From NCBI GenBank assembly GCA_037102815.1, contig BTPP01000004.1, forward strand, positions 4,526,001-4,590,000: a stretch of DNA of 64,000 nucleotides. The letters are read 5' to 3'. Below the pieces are notes generated by a model. It was not told the origin of the DNA. It searched no databases and was given only the letters and a program-made list of their open reading frames with translations. Both the position numbers and the translations under genes were made by a program. This document shows, one piece after another, positions 11,531 to 24,065 of this stretch (position 1 is its first letter; each line of letters starts with the position of its first letter). This stretch comes from Neurospora intermedia. Its lineage: Eukaryota; Ascomycota; Sordariomycetes; Sordariales; Sordariaceae.

Positions 11531-12210
11531 AGGGGTTCTTTACACGTTTGATGGTCATTACCTAAGTGATCGTCTTGTGTGTACGATATGACGTCGGTGT
11601 ATCATGTCTTTCACATGTAATATTTGGGGGTAATGTGGTGTACTGTTGGGGTTGGTTGTCTTTCTGTTATGTTTGACACGAGGATATGTTAGTTACTTTG
11701 GATGTTTAATGAGGGTTTGGTGTGATGGATGTAATGAGTAGCAGAGATAATCAGGAATTGAAGGTTTTCCAATGCGATATGGAGGGAACTTGCAATTTGG
11801 TGGTGATGGATTCCAGGAAGATGGAACTGGGCTTTCGACATGGCAATGAAAGGGAGATAAGTCTTCGAGGAGTTGTTAGGGTAGTAGAGAGCATACCTCT
11901 ATAAGACGTTTTTAGTATCCAAAGTCAAATACCAGGGAATGCTAGCCAATAACCAAGCCATGTCTTCTCAAAATAATGAATGTGATTCTTCATCGCGGGA
12001 TTCACACCTTCATACCTCTCTCTAGGTGACGTTGTTAACACCAAGAGCATCTGGAAAACGGAGAAACCTGCATGCATACATACCTACCTTGTCCACACCG
12101 TTCCCTCCAGTCGAGGTGGGGGGGGAGGGGGGGGACTTATAGCTTACTGAAGGAGATGCCCACAAAGGGACAAAAAAGGACAGCATAGAAAAAAAGAAGA
12201 AAGTGTGATA
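11531..12210. other. Hydrophobin 3' flank
   Basis: No gene recognised. Contains one TACCTCTA octamer (11894-11901) and a G-run around 12118-12134. Confidence 0.5.
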
Positions 12211-12306
12211 TGGCCCGTAACGGACTCGAACCGTTGTCTTCCTGCGGTACGTATGCAGACGCGGAAATTTCACACGACGGGAATGTTACCGTTACACCAA
12301 CGAGCT
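12211..12306 (-). tRNA. tRNA with intron, isotype unassigned
   Basis: On the minus strand the 96-nt segment has a D-arm (GGTGTAACGGTAACAT), a perfect T-arm (AACGG-TTCGAGT-CCGTT), an acceptor strand ACGGGCC pairing with AGCTCGT, and an A discriminator. A T-run (TTCTTTTTTTC) follows the 3' end as an RNA polymerase III terminator. About 20-25 nt too many lie between the arms, so an intron sits in the anticodon loop. Two oddities: A1 faces C72, and I cannot place a 5-bp anticodon stem with U33 without a mismatch (CGT and GTG anticodons were considered). It could be a working tRNA whose intron I cannot bound, or a decayed copy. Confidence 0.65.
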
Positions 12307-12683
12307 CACACCACGGGAAAGGTGTCTGTTAAGGAAGTTTATATACCGGAGACGGGATAGTTAGGACTTGGTATGACGGGAGGTACCTTGAGTACTCAAG
12401 TAGGAGGTTAAAACGAAAGGTAGGAGCGGCAGACAAGACGGGAGCAGCGACGGCGGGAAGGCACGACGGGGCGCTGAAACCTCCCGCCGCTGAATCTATC
12501 TCCAGGTGCCCGGGCCGACCATCACCAATACCGTCCACATAAAACTGGTCATTAACAATATCACATTATCATGCCTAAGGTATACAGCGTCCTACGCTGC
12601 CTGCTCCCCATATCTGTCTCGAAACCTGAGTGACCACCCTTTTTTCCTAGTCCGACTTTCCTCATCCATTCTCTTCAAGAGAT

Positions 12684-13472
12684 TTAGAGCATCATAACAC
12701 CAGCAACAACCGCGGCACCCAGGGCCGCGAAACCTCCGCCACGAACAACCACACCAGCATTCTTAGTCTTGTCGGTAGTCGTAGGAGCCGGGGCAGAACC
12801 GGTACCCGAGGCAGACGGGGATGCCTCCACGTGGTCACCGACCAACTTGGTCAAGTCGGCATCGCTGGTGTAAGCGGCCGTGACGCCCGTGCTGTTCTTG
12901 CATGCGTTGGGCATGTTGGTGTTGGTGCCCTCGACGAAGTTGACGATGGCGCACTGGTTACATTTGTTAGCGTCTTTTTAGAAACAAAAACAAAAGAATA
13001 AAAAGTAAATAATAAAAAAGAAATATGGAAGAAAAATAAGAAAAGTAGAGCTCACCTGGAACAAAGTCCCATCTCCACCAATACCAGCAACGCCCACCAC
13101 GCCCTTCTTGCCCACCCACTCCTTGGGCGCCTTCACCTGCGTCGAGCAGAAATCGCCCAGACCGCTCTGCTGCACAATCGGGAACAGCTGCGTCCAGTTG
13201 CCCTCGCTGACTTCTTGCACCGAAGCGCGGTACAGCCAGGTGAACTGCGGGTGGCCGGCATAAAGCGAGATGAAGTCGCCGTCGACGTGGAAGTCGGTAG
13301 TAGTGGTGTCAGACGCAAGGTTGGGGGTCTTGGCGCCGCAGGGGGCGTTGGGTTCTTTGTCCTCGTCGATAGAGGCGCCTTCGAGGGAGGGCGGGTAGTT
13401 GAAGAGGAAGTGGGCGTTGGCGAGGGAGGTGAGGGAGAGGAGGACGGTGGGGAGGAGGGAGAGGGAGCGCAT
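12684..13472 (-). CDS. X325/BIM1-like GPI-anchored copper protein
   Basis: Exons 13472-13056 and 12953-12684 (intron 102 bp, phase 0, CTAAC branch) give 228 residues. The signal peptide ends …LANA, so the mature protein begins with His21 (HFLFNYPPSL). Mature N-terminal His is the hallmark of the copper histidine brace in LPMOs and in the related X325 family, which includes the copper-acquisition factor Bim1 of Cryptococcus. Other family signs are the two disulphide Cys pairs, the DFHVDGD stretch with a candidate second His ligand, and GDFCSTQV. The C-terminus has a Ser/Thr/Pro-rich stalk, then a Gly/Ala/Val-rich hydrophobic tail typical of a GPI signal. It probably acts at the plasma membrane or wall in copper handling, not polysaccharide cleavage. 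Confidence 0.88.
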
Positions 13473-15240
13473 TTTGTCGGTTGTTGTCGAGGTTGGTACT
13501 TGGTTGGGTGGTGGTAGTGGCGTCCTTGGCTGTTGTTGTTTGTTGGTGATGGTGATGGGACCGACTTGAACGAAGAGCAAAAAAGTGGAAGAGGAGTGTA
13601 GCAGGTAAGGTAGGCAGGCGAGTGGGATTTAGATATGTAAGTGTAAAGGCTGCAGACAAAGGCCGGACCGGGACCGACAGGATGTGGAACGTGCAAGCCG
13701 CGGCTGGAGAAGGCCGGAAGGGTCCAACACAAGGGACGAATGCCGGGAACAAGAGGGACTAAAAGCAAGGAGTGACAAATACAATTGGATCAATGCGATC
13801 CTGCTTCTAGGTTGGTACCTGAATGAGTGTATATTGTGGATTTCAAACGGGATGGGGAATAAAACCACGCGGCGATGTCAGGTACGACCGCTAATCCCGT
13901 CTTCCAGGAACCCTAGGTACCTATTTTTTGGGTTCGGTGTTGAACCTCCACATCCTTTTGAGCTTCTTTCCTTGGCTCAGGTCCAGACCAAGAGACGAAT
14001 ATGAGGGTTGGAGAACTGTACATCATTGCAACGCAAACATGACCTGTGTCGCCAGAATCGTGTTCAAAAACAACCGGAGACGAAAGTCTGAGGCTGACGA
14101 GTTGGAAATCCGAGAGTACATCGATCTGAGACTCACCGCATGTGGTGTGTTGGTTAGTGAGTTTGGAAGGTTGGAAGTCTTGCTCCACAAACTTGCGCAA
14201 AACACCCGATGACACGATGTTTCCCGGCCACTAACGAAGGGGAAGGCAGCACTCGAAGTTGCACCGCCAACGAGGCAAGAACGGAATCCCATCGATGTGC
14301 AACTTGATCCGTTCCTCCAGTTTTCCCTTCCCTAGACACTTGTCAGTGTTTCATATCACAACCTTTGTTTGCGTCGTCTGTTGTCTGTCGTCCAAAAAGT
14401 TTGGATGTCGGGTTGGTTGACCTGAAGTTCGGCGTTGAACAAGTGGGGTTCATTGCAGTGCTGGAGAACTGCACTAGAACGCTGTTGTGCAACACTAAAT
14501 GCTGACACGCTTAGCCCTTTTGGGCTGTATTATCGGTGCGCAGCTAAGCCCTAATTGGTAAAAGCGTGAGATTCGCGAGTGGGTTTGAGCAAGTTGTGGC
14601 CTCACTAGCGCCCGGGCTGCCGACAGGGTCCACCCCCCTTGGAACCCAGAGCCTACAAGTTTGGAGCCAGTAAAAACTTGCTCTTTCCTCCCATCTTCCC
14701 ATCTTCCCATCTTCATCGACAATCCCTTCCTCTTTTCCATCCAACCGTATTTCGCGATTTCGACATCAAGTCAGGTCCGCGCCGTTACCTTCAAGTTTGC
14801 TACGGATTGGTGCCACTTCGAATCTTGAATAAAAACGATGACGACCACAGTGCTGCATCGACTTCGGTGGATTGATGAGACATTGTGGCTTCGAGAAACA
14901 TCCGGGCCACGAGGACGCGAGGTCACCTAGTTTGACCGATCAAAAGGGCCATATTATTCTGGACTCTCATCGTCAACTTGAGCTCCTGCTCCTTTCTTTC
15001 ACCGTCGTCTTGACGAGCGAGGGTCTAGCCTCGTCTGTCCCGACCGCGGCCAAAAAGCGGCTCCCCCCATGAATGCTACAGTAGTACCTTTGATTGGGAA
15101 CATGTAGCAGTTTGGGCCAAGCACAAACGGGCAATTCACCGTCTGGTCTCCAAATCCAAATCATTTTTTTTCTCCAGTCATTCCGTGACTTCGAGACAAA
15201 ATCATCATCGATTCTCTTGCTTCTTAAAGAAGGGAATAAG

Positions 15241-15282
<42 letters not shown>

Positions 15283-15850
15283 AATACAAAGACACAAACC
15301 CGAGTGGGTGGCAGTGATCAATACTTAGAACAGGTTGAACAACCCGCCGTAACAGGGTGGAAGTGCCTTCCAAGACTGAATTCTTGGCGCACCCTCCACG
15401 CCGCGCCACGATCTTAGGGTATTTCCTAATTCCTAGCGAAGAAACTTGCTCATCAGGGACCTGCGATCCGCCCCCTACCCTACTAGTATTCTTCTTGACA
15501 GATATCGAAAACAGTCGTCTGACATTCCCTTTTTTGGCTTCAATTTTTGCCAATTCGATTACTGCTTGTCTGTCCTCCCATTATTTTTAACCCTTCAACT
15601 GTCCGTGACTGTATCCTATCACCCCTCACGTTGTTCGAGCGGTCCACTTGTCCTAAACTCCATCATCATCATTTATACCGCCAAGACGAATCATGACATA
15701 ACCCGTCACGCGCATTTCCGACTTCACAGGACGTCACCAAACCCAAGTTAAACTGCGCCCGAGACAAGGATCGCCAAATACGAAAGAGACCTAAAGATTG
15801 AACCGAATCACAGCTGAACAGATTGCCTCGTGGCAGTCAAGGCCAGCAAC
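13473..15850. other. Intergenic, 2.4 kb
   Basis: No gene recognised. It contains the promoter of the X325 gene at the left, a 41-base poly(A) tract (listed separately), and a pyrimidine-rich leader before the ferric reductase. Confidence 0.5.
15241..15281 (+). repeat. Poly(A) tract, 41 A
   Basis: An uninterrupted run of A at 15241-15281 follows AGGGAATAAG. It could be a homopolymer expansion, the tail of an old retro-inserted transcript, or partly a sequencing artefact. No target-site duplication or retroelement frame is visible on either side. Confidence 0.9.
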
Positions 15851-17897
15851 ATGGAGAGGATGGAGCGCAGGCACGACATGTCGTCGATGGGAGGTATGTC
15901 GATGGGAGGTCCGAATTCCTTCCAGGGAACAAACATGGGGTTAGCCCACGATTTCTGGTACATCATCGCTGCCGTACTAGGATTCCTGGCCCTGTGTCGT
16001 CCCGTCAACCTCTACAAGAGCCGAACGAGGTTTGTTTTACTCATTCCTCCTTACCCCTTTCTGACACTCACCATGTTCAACCCCGCAAAGGCTACAAAAA
16101 CGCTTCGCCAACTCGGTTCAGTACCCAACAAAACCTTCCAACAAGTTCCTCGAAATCTGGGCCACCCTAACCGCCCTCATCCGCGAATCCAGCTACCCTC
16201 AACTTTACGTCCCCTCAGCATGGTTCTCCTGGATGACACCCCCTCCCCTCGGGCGGGTAATCACCCTCCTCGTTTACTGGGCCATCATTATCAGCATGAT
16301 GACTGCCAACGCCATCAAGAACGACGCCTTTTTCTGGGAGCGCATCGGGTTCCGCAATGCCTGGATTACTGTTATGCAGATGCCGTTGCTGTATCTGCTG
16401 GCGTCCAAGTGCAGCATTATTGGGTTGATTGTCGGGACTGGTCATGAGAGGCTGAACTGGCTGCATCGGTGGGTCGGCAGGACCATGTTCGTTACGGGCG
16501 CGGTGCATGGATGGCATTTCTTCACGGAGTGGCAGCGGGCCGGTATCTTGGAATTCCAGATGCAGATGATGGGCATGGTCAAGTATGGAATGGCGGCGTG
16601 GGCGGTGTTGGGTTGGTCGTTGATCTCAGGGCTCGCGCCACTGAGGAGGTTGGGGTACGAGTTCTTTGTGTTGCAGCACTTGGCTAGTGCTGTGTTGTTT
16701 ATCTGGCTGGTGTATGTTCATATTCCGGTCTACGCGAGGTGGAATGTTTGGTTCTCGATTGGGGCGCTTTGCTTTGATCGAGCGTGCAGGACGGTCTTGT
16801 TGGTGTGGCAGAACGTCAAGTTCAAGCCGAACAGGTCAAAGTGCAAGGGAGGTCGGAGAATTGGCCACTTTGCCCAGATCAGGGCGGTTGGTGACTCGAT
16901 CACGGTTATCAACATCAAGGATGTCCACTTCAAGTGGAGGGCTGGGCAACATCTTTACCTCTGGGCGCCGGCCATCGGGCCCATTGAAGCACATCCATAC
17001 ACCATTGCTTGCGCCCACCAGCTCCCGGAAACATGCATCTGCAACAGCATTCAGCTCGTCGTCCGTAAACACGGCGGCTTCTCCAAACGACTCCATGAGC
17101 GCGCGATCAAGGACCACGCTGAAGAGAAAAAGGGTAACTACACCGTCTTCCTGTCCGGGCCCTACGGCATGCCGCCCCGTCTGGACATTTACGAAACAGT
17201 CATTCTCATCTCCGCCTCCACCGGCGCTTCATTCACCTTACCCATCCTGGAAGATCTCCTCGCTAAAGCCAGCACCAACTGCGTCAAGCGAATCGACTTC
17301 CTCCTCACCACCAAACAAGGAGAAGAAATCAACTTTTACGTCAAACGCCTCCACGAATTTCTTGATGGCGCCAACGAAGTCGGCATCGAGCTCCTTGTGC
17401 ATGTCGCTATCACCCAAAGTGGCACTCCATCCCTTCCGCCTCTCTCGATCCTCCCGACGACAAGGGAGCGCGAAGGGACAGTGTGGAAGTCATGGTCGAG
17501 GGCATCATCCTGGGATAGTAACCTAGGCAAGACCCGAATGGAAGACGACCCGGACTCAATACAACCCTCGGGAGACCAGGAGAAGAGAGCAAACACCATG
17601 GGCGGCGGCGGGCGAGACGTAGAAGATATGATCTGCAGCCTCACGCCCCGGCGACCACAAAGCAATGCTAGCGTTGATTCACACGTGCATTACTCCACCA
17701 CGAGGCCGGACATTGCGGCCTTCATTAGAGCGCCGGTGGAGGCCACGGGAGGAGAGACCAAGGTGGTGGTGTGTGGAGGACCAAGCCTGGTTGCGAAGGT
17801 CAGGAATTGTGTGGCCAGTCTGGCGGATGAGAGGGCGGTGCACAAGGGAACGGGAGCACAGGGGATTGGGCTGTTTGTGGAGGAGTATGCGTTTTGA
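15851..17897 (+). CDS. Ferric/cupric reductase (FRE family)
   Basis: Exons 15851-16029 and 16091-17897 give 661 residues. An N-terminal Met/Gly/His-rich stretch (SSMGGMSMGG) may bind copper. The ferric-reductase-like transmembrane domain follows (about 115-290) with the paired haem ligands H185/H199 and H256/H270. Next come the FAD-binding motif HPYTIA near 315, the NADPH-binding GPYG motif, and a C-terminal CGGPSL. This is the plasma-membrane metalloreductase family: electrons pass from NADPH through FAD and two haems to extracellular Fe(III) or Cu(II). A low-complexity insert lies before the last nucleotide-binding motif, common in fungal members. The ATG at 15851 is the first in frame. Confidence 0.92.
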
Positions 17898-18414
17898 GTT
17901 ATTGGATGTTTGTGTACAGGAGTGTAGGACGCAAACCTACCTTTTGTACTTGATAGACATGATACCATTGATAGAAGGAAAAAGGATGACACTTTACGAT
18001 GACTGACCTGAGGATAGGTCTCGATGAAACCCGGGGGCCTGAAGCCGTTACTACCCTCCTGCCCTGCCTCCGCAGCGGGATGGTCCATAGCGTTGGTGCT
18101 CCCCGTCCTACCTGCGTGGAGAGAACTGCCCAGGCCAGACCCTATCCGCCTAGCCGCCTGGTCCTGCACGGTCCTCTTTCGGCCCAAGCGAGCAGCTTTC
18201 TGCCTCCTCATTGGCTGTATCTTCTCTATCCTGTTAGGTTGAACCGTGCACAGCCTGCACTGAGTCAAGTTGAGTGGGCGATGCGTGCAAAGAAATTTTG
18301 AGTCACTGAAAAGTCCAAGGTTACAGCCTTGTAGAACGACTCATACGCCCAATTGGATCGGGATAGTACATGGGAACAAGAATTGTGTTTATTTAGAAGG
18401 ATCAACCACGGCTC
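17898..18414. other. Intergenic
   Basis: No gene recognised between the ferric reductase and the arginyl-tRNA synthetase on the same strand. Confidence 0.5.
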
Positions 18415-20848
18415 ATGACGGCTTGTCAAGCACTCTTTTCGCGCGGTGTTGTGCGTGCTCCCCATTCTCTCAAGTCTCTTCGGTCTTCAGCAGCCCCCAA
18501 TTCCCCTCTTCTCGGCCCTGGAAGGACGACCTTTGTTTACTCGGGCCGCCCCCACTTGTTGTACCTCAGGAATTGCCCCTCCTCCACCAAAATCGCTTCC
18601 TCTCATTACCACACCACCACCGGCATCGCCAGCAGCCTTTCAACAACACCAGGTCTAGGTCGCGCAGCAGCACGCCGCACATACAGCAGCACAATGACCG
18701 CCGTCGCCGCTCCCATTGACCAGTTGGTCAAGCAGGTCGATGGCCTCAACCTCGACGCCGTCAAGGCCAAGTTCCCCGACACCTACCCGGACTTGAACCT
18801 CATGGACCTCTACCGCGCCCACCTCGCCAACGTCCTGTCCGAGGTCACCGGCGTCGACACTGCCATCATCTACCCCAACCTCGGATGGACTTCGGGTCTC
18901 GACAAGGGCGACATTGCCCTGCCCGTCCCCTCGCTCAGGGTGAAGGGCAAGAAGCCAGACGAGCTCGCCCAGGAGTGGGCTGCCAAGGTACCTAACATAC
19001 ATCAGCCAGCCAGACATGCGATGCGGTGCGATAGTTGCGCTTTGCAGACGGTAGCTGACACTCTCGCCTCTACTCCAGTTCCCCGACACCGATCCCCTCT
19101 TCACCAAGCCCACTGTTAGCCAGATCCACCTCAGCTTCTTCGTCAAGGCTTCTCCCCTCGTCAACGCCGTTATTCCCATGGTCCAGCACAAGGGCGCCGA
19201 GTACGGTTTCAACAAGGCCGACGGTCTCAAGGACCCCAAGGACCCCAGCAAGGGCCAGAAGCGCATCATTGTCGAGTTCTCCTCCCCCAACATTGCCAAG
19301 CCTTTCCACGCCGGCCATCTCCGTTCCACCATCATCGGTGGTTTCCTCTCCAACCTCTACGCCGGCGCTGGCTGGGATGTCATCCGCATCAACTACCTTG
19401 GTGACTGGGGCAAGCAGTACGGTCTCTTGGCCCTTGCCTACGAGAAGTATGGCGACGAGGAGGCCCTCCAGAAGGACCCCATCAACCATCTCTTCCAGCT
19501 CTACGTCCGCATCAACACCGAAATGACCGCCGAGAAGGAGGAGCTCACCAAGCGCAAGGAAGCCGGTGAGGATGTCTCTGCTCTCGAGGCCAACAGCTTG
19601 GATGAGCAGGCTCGCCGCTACTTCAAGAAGATGACGGACCGCGACGCCGATGCCCTCGCCATGTGGAAGCGCTTCCGTGACCTCTCCATTGTTCGCTACA
19701 AGGACACGTATGCCCGCCTCAACATCCACTTCGACGAGTACTCGGGTGAATCCCAGGTCTCCGAGGAGGCCATGAACAAGGTCGGCAACCTCATGGAGGA
19801 GAAGAAGATCTGCAAGGAGGACAAGGGCGCTCAGCTCATCGACTTCTCCGAGCTCGTTCCCGGCAAGGAGGGCAAGCGTCTCGAGAAGCCTCTGGTCAGG
19901 AAGAGGGACGGCACTGCCCTCTACCTTACCCGTGATATCTCTGAGCTCCTCGGTCGCCACGAAAAGTACAACTTCGACAAGATGATCTACGTCGTTGCTT
20001 CTGCTCAGGACCTCCACTTGAGGCAGCTGTTCAAGATCATCGAGCTCCTCGGCTACAAGGACATTGCCGACAAGTGCCAGCACATCAACTTCGGTCTCGT
20101 CCTTGGCATGTCCACCCGCAAGGGTACCGTCAAGTTCCTTGACGACATTCTCCGTGACGTCGCCGACAAGATGCACGAGGTCATGAAGAAGAACGAGAAC
20201 AAGTACTCCCAGATCGAGGACCCCTTGGCCACCGCCGATGTTCTCGGTATCTCGTCCGTCATGGTCCAGGACATGTCTGGCAAGAGGTAAGATGGGTTCC
20301 ATGCTATCTTATAGGATTCCGAAATCAAGCTAACGAGATCCGCTGCAGAATCAACAACTACACTTTCAACATGGAGACCATGACCTCGTTCGAGGGTGAC
20401 ACTGGCCCGTACCTGCAGTACGCCCACGCTCGCCTCAACTCCATCAGGCGCAAGGCTGGCGTGTCCGACGAGGAGCTCGCCACTGCTGACCTGTCTCTCC
20501 TTACCGAGACCAGCGCCATCAACCTGTGCCGCCACATGGCCGGCTGGCCTGATGTGGTCAAGAACACGCTCAAGACTCTCGAGCCCACCACTGTCCTTAC
20601 TTACCTGTTTAAGTTGACGCACGCGCTCAGCAGCAGCTACGACCAGCTCCAGGTCGTCGGTAGCGAGCCTGAGTTGATGAAGGCCCGTCTGGCCCTGTAC
20701 ACTGCTGTGCAGACTGTCCTGGCTAACGGCATGCGCCTTATTGGATTGAGCCCTGTCGACCGGTATGTTTCTCCTGGTGCCCCTGACTGATGTGATGGTT
20801 GCATGGATTGGAAGACTAATAGGCTGACTTGGGCGATTTAGCATGTAA
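18415..20848 (+). CDS. Arginyl-tRNA synthetase, likely dual-localised
   Basis: Exons 18415-18987, 19079-20286, 20349-20762 and 20842-20848 give 733 residues. The last exon encodes only the end of Arg plus Met and stop, giving the …DRM C-terminus that ArgRS enzymes normally have. The N-terminal additional domain, the HIGH-type motif PFHAGHLRS (H268, H271), the KMSKS-type loop GMSTRKGT near 535 and the anticodon-binding helical domain are all present. The enzyme charges tRNA-Arg. The first 93 residues are Ser/Arg/Thr-rich and lack acidic residues, like a mitochondrial presequence. A second in-frame ATG at 18694 (MTAVAAPID) begins the conserved cytosolic form. No second ArgRS gene is seen in the window. 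Confidence 0.95.
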
Positions 20849-23800
20849 AATGTATGCGATCATCACTCATCTTCACAGCGAGTAGCCGAACGTTGATATT
20901 TCCAACTTATATACCCAATCTGAGAAGCAACGGTTCTGTTCAAAATCAACGAAGAAAAGAAGAACGACGAGTTGCCCGACCGACGAAACTATGTTCCCCA
21001 ACCAACATCGCAATGCACGCAAAAAATCAGTGTCTTGACAACTGTATGCACACAGTGTTTGGTGGAGTGGAAAATGCAGTCTAACTGACATCAGCTCACC
21101 TTGCATCGCCTCCGCGCTCGTAACGCAGAAGCAGATGCAGAAGCAAGCGGAAGCAGCATTGCGGTTGGACCCTCGCAGCGTGACCAACATCATGCTTGAT
21201 GACGATTTGAATGTCAAAGCTTAAGCAAGAAAGAAGAAAAGGAAAAGGCGTTGGGAGGAGAAGGACTCAAATTCTGGGGGTACGGTCTGGATGAAATGAA
21301 AAAAAAAGTTCAAGCAAGCTAGTCGATGTTTCCTGGTGTTGTGATATGCTGAATCATGTTGATAATGCTGACATTGACGAGCAGGCCCGCCAAACGCCGA
21401 CGGCAGACAACGGGACCGAGTAGAGTGAGCACCATTAGATATTGAATCCATTGGACCGAAACGAATTTTCAGTTTCTGCTGGGAGACGGCTCCCGTCTTA
21501 TCAACCCTACTCTTACCTGGCCATGGTTCCATGCTCGACAGGATATCAGTCAAGCCAGTGCCAGCTACACTCTCAGGGACCGAAGACCGGTCGACATACG
21601 GAGGAAGTTCGCGGGCTATGGGAGCCGCATGCATGCTTCGGCAATGGCAGCCCTCGACGGGGCGGCACGCACTCACCCCCGAGGGCCGCGGATGCCACTC
21701 CATGCCGTCCAACTGCCGCTCCAAATGCGAGAACCAACAATGACAGCCGCTAGCAGTATCCATCTTTCACTTCACTTCCCGTGTTCTTCTTATCGTTTCT
21801 GATCTCAGAAGTGATTCTAGTTGCAGCTTGGTCTGGATGTTCCACCGCCCTGGACGGCTGGTTAAAGGGTCCGACGTCTACCAACTTTCTTTTCTTAGGA
21901 ATGGTGACCGATTCGGTGTCGAAGCCATCGAGTTCATCCTTGATACTAGGGCCCGTCCATTTGATTTGGTTGATGCTAACGCGAAAAAAGGTCGCAGGAT
22001 TGACACTTGCAGAGAGCAGAAGGGCCTGGCAGCTCACACTTACAGTGCGTTTCCCTTCTTGCCGTTAGCCTCAACATTGGCCCGCTTGACAGCGCCAGGA
22101 AAGGGCCCTTGATCTTATCCCTAGGATATGGAGTTCTACGGTACCATCTCGTATGCCTGTCGTTTTAGTTCTCGTTCGATTCGACGTAGAGAACATTCTC
22201 AAACTACACTCCCATCAGGGCTACTGACCTACAGGGCCAATGAGAAGTTCAACATTGTGCTACCGGCGGAGAGACGACTAGGTTTTGTGTAACCCTCTCC
22301 AAAGCCTCCTACTTCGCGGTCTGAAAATCCAAACAACTTGGTGCAATATGGACAAGTCTGGTCACAGGGGACCGACACTTCCATGATCATTCAACCACAT
22401 CTTCGACTCCAGGCGGAAATCCCCGCGGCGTCAGCGAAGACGACGGCTGCCATACACTACAAGTCATCAATCGTGCCTCAATTGGTGACCGGACAACGTG
22501 CTGAGATTCATGAAGTCGATGAAGATTGACTTGACAACGGAGGAAATTCGAGAGAGCTGGCCTCACAACGATATGCATCTGATCCACCATTCCGAACGCA
22601 TGACCTAAGGCAGTCACTAATGGACCTACATACTATCACATCATCGTCCTAAATCACAAAGTCTCCAACTTCGAACAAATTCGAGCTTACAGCAACATAC
22701 GTCGGAGCTGCGTTGCTTCATGAGGTCCCGGGCATCGTCGACCATCTCTGGAGGCAACCACCATTCCTGATCCCTTGACGGCAAGGCGGCCTTGGCTTCT
22801 TTTTATTCTTCGCTCAATTATGGGATTCACATCAGCATGTCTAGTGGCACCAACTGGACTAGGGCTCAGTGAGGGTCAGGCCATTGGCCGGGGCGACTTT
22901 ATACGACATGCAACTGCCCTGCCTCCCGCCTCTGGAGGTCTGGTGGGCCAGCCAAAGATAATGTTAGCCTCTCAACGAGTCGCAGGTGGATGACGACTTG
23001 CTCTCACAATTGGCACCCTTCGAACATCACGCTACCTGGCCAGGCAGCTGGCCTGCATAGAATGACACTGTCACTCACATCAACTACAACACCTACATAC
23101 ACACTTGAGCGGCTAGCCATGGCCCTCAGATTCTTGGTAACCTATCTTGACTAATGATGGGAGCAGGCCTGCAACAACTTGAAGGGAAATGATCGAGAGG
23201 GCCACTACACCTCTATCTCCTTACAGATTGCTGCCTTTCGTGACAAAACGATGATGTCGTTCTTCGATAATAACGGGTTTTCCCCAACATCGATGGTAGC
23301 AAGTGAGCATTAGAGCTACATTGGCGATTCAGGTTGTTCCCAAGTGTTAGTCACAATGAGAGGGTCCCAGCGGATTCCCTATCTGTTGCTGGCAGGGAAA
23401 GTCAGGTCAGCCTCATGAAGCTTAAGATCATCCCAGAGGTGATGACCAAGGTCCGGCAAAGCCTTATCTATACCGGACCTTTCCAGATATAACCCCGTCG
23501 CTCAGCGGAAGACGAATTGACGTAGAAGATGTGTTCCGAAAGTTTCGTTGTAAGATCTCACATAACTAAGACCTTACTTTCCCTTCGCTCATCTCGAAGA
23601 GCTTACCTCACAGAATCTTGACATACAAACCGGCCATTTACCAGCCGCTGACTACTTGTTTTCCCGCTTCAGCGCGGACAGTCTTTTGCGCGCCCTTTTG
23701 TGTTTTCATTGCAGTCCTTATATACAACCTCCGACGCATAGCCACCGTACCGAACAAGTGCGGCTGTGTCTGCGAAGTGTTGTGTCCGAGAGCCAGGCAA

Positions 23801-24065
23801 CAAACTCCCGCAAACTAGCTTTCAGGACCTCGACTCAACAGAAGACGGATCCGAGCAAGACGGTAGATCACGGATAGACTCGAGTTTCACTGTCTTTGCA
23901 TCTCGTCTTTCCGTTCTATTGCTCTCTTTCTGCCCAAAGCCGGGTGTTTCGGGCGTCAGATCCCTGCTTCCTGGTGACCCGTCCAGTTTGGTGTGTGTCT
24001 TTTCCCACAGCCGCCGGCGGCCAACGGCTCCTCGGAGAGGAGAAACAGAGACACAGACACACAAC
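20849..24065. other. Intergenic, 3.2 kb
   Basis: No gene recognised. Several frames of 60-180 codons exist (one on the minus strand at 21221-21763), but they lack motifs or splice structure and their composition looks random. Confidence 0.5.

Noticed and set aside
16666-17526. 286-codon plus-strand frame
   Set aside because: Out-of-frame shadow of the ferric reductase exon, rich in Ser/Arg/Pro.
19070-20302. 410-codon minus-strand frame
   Set aside because: Antisense of the strongly codon-biased ArgRS exon; it reads as a Val/Leu/Gly/Glu mix without motifs.
21221-21763. 180-codon minus-strand frame
   Set aside because: No motif and no splice context; composition looks random and it ends in a poly-Phe run.
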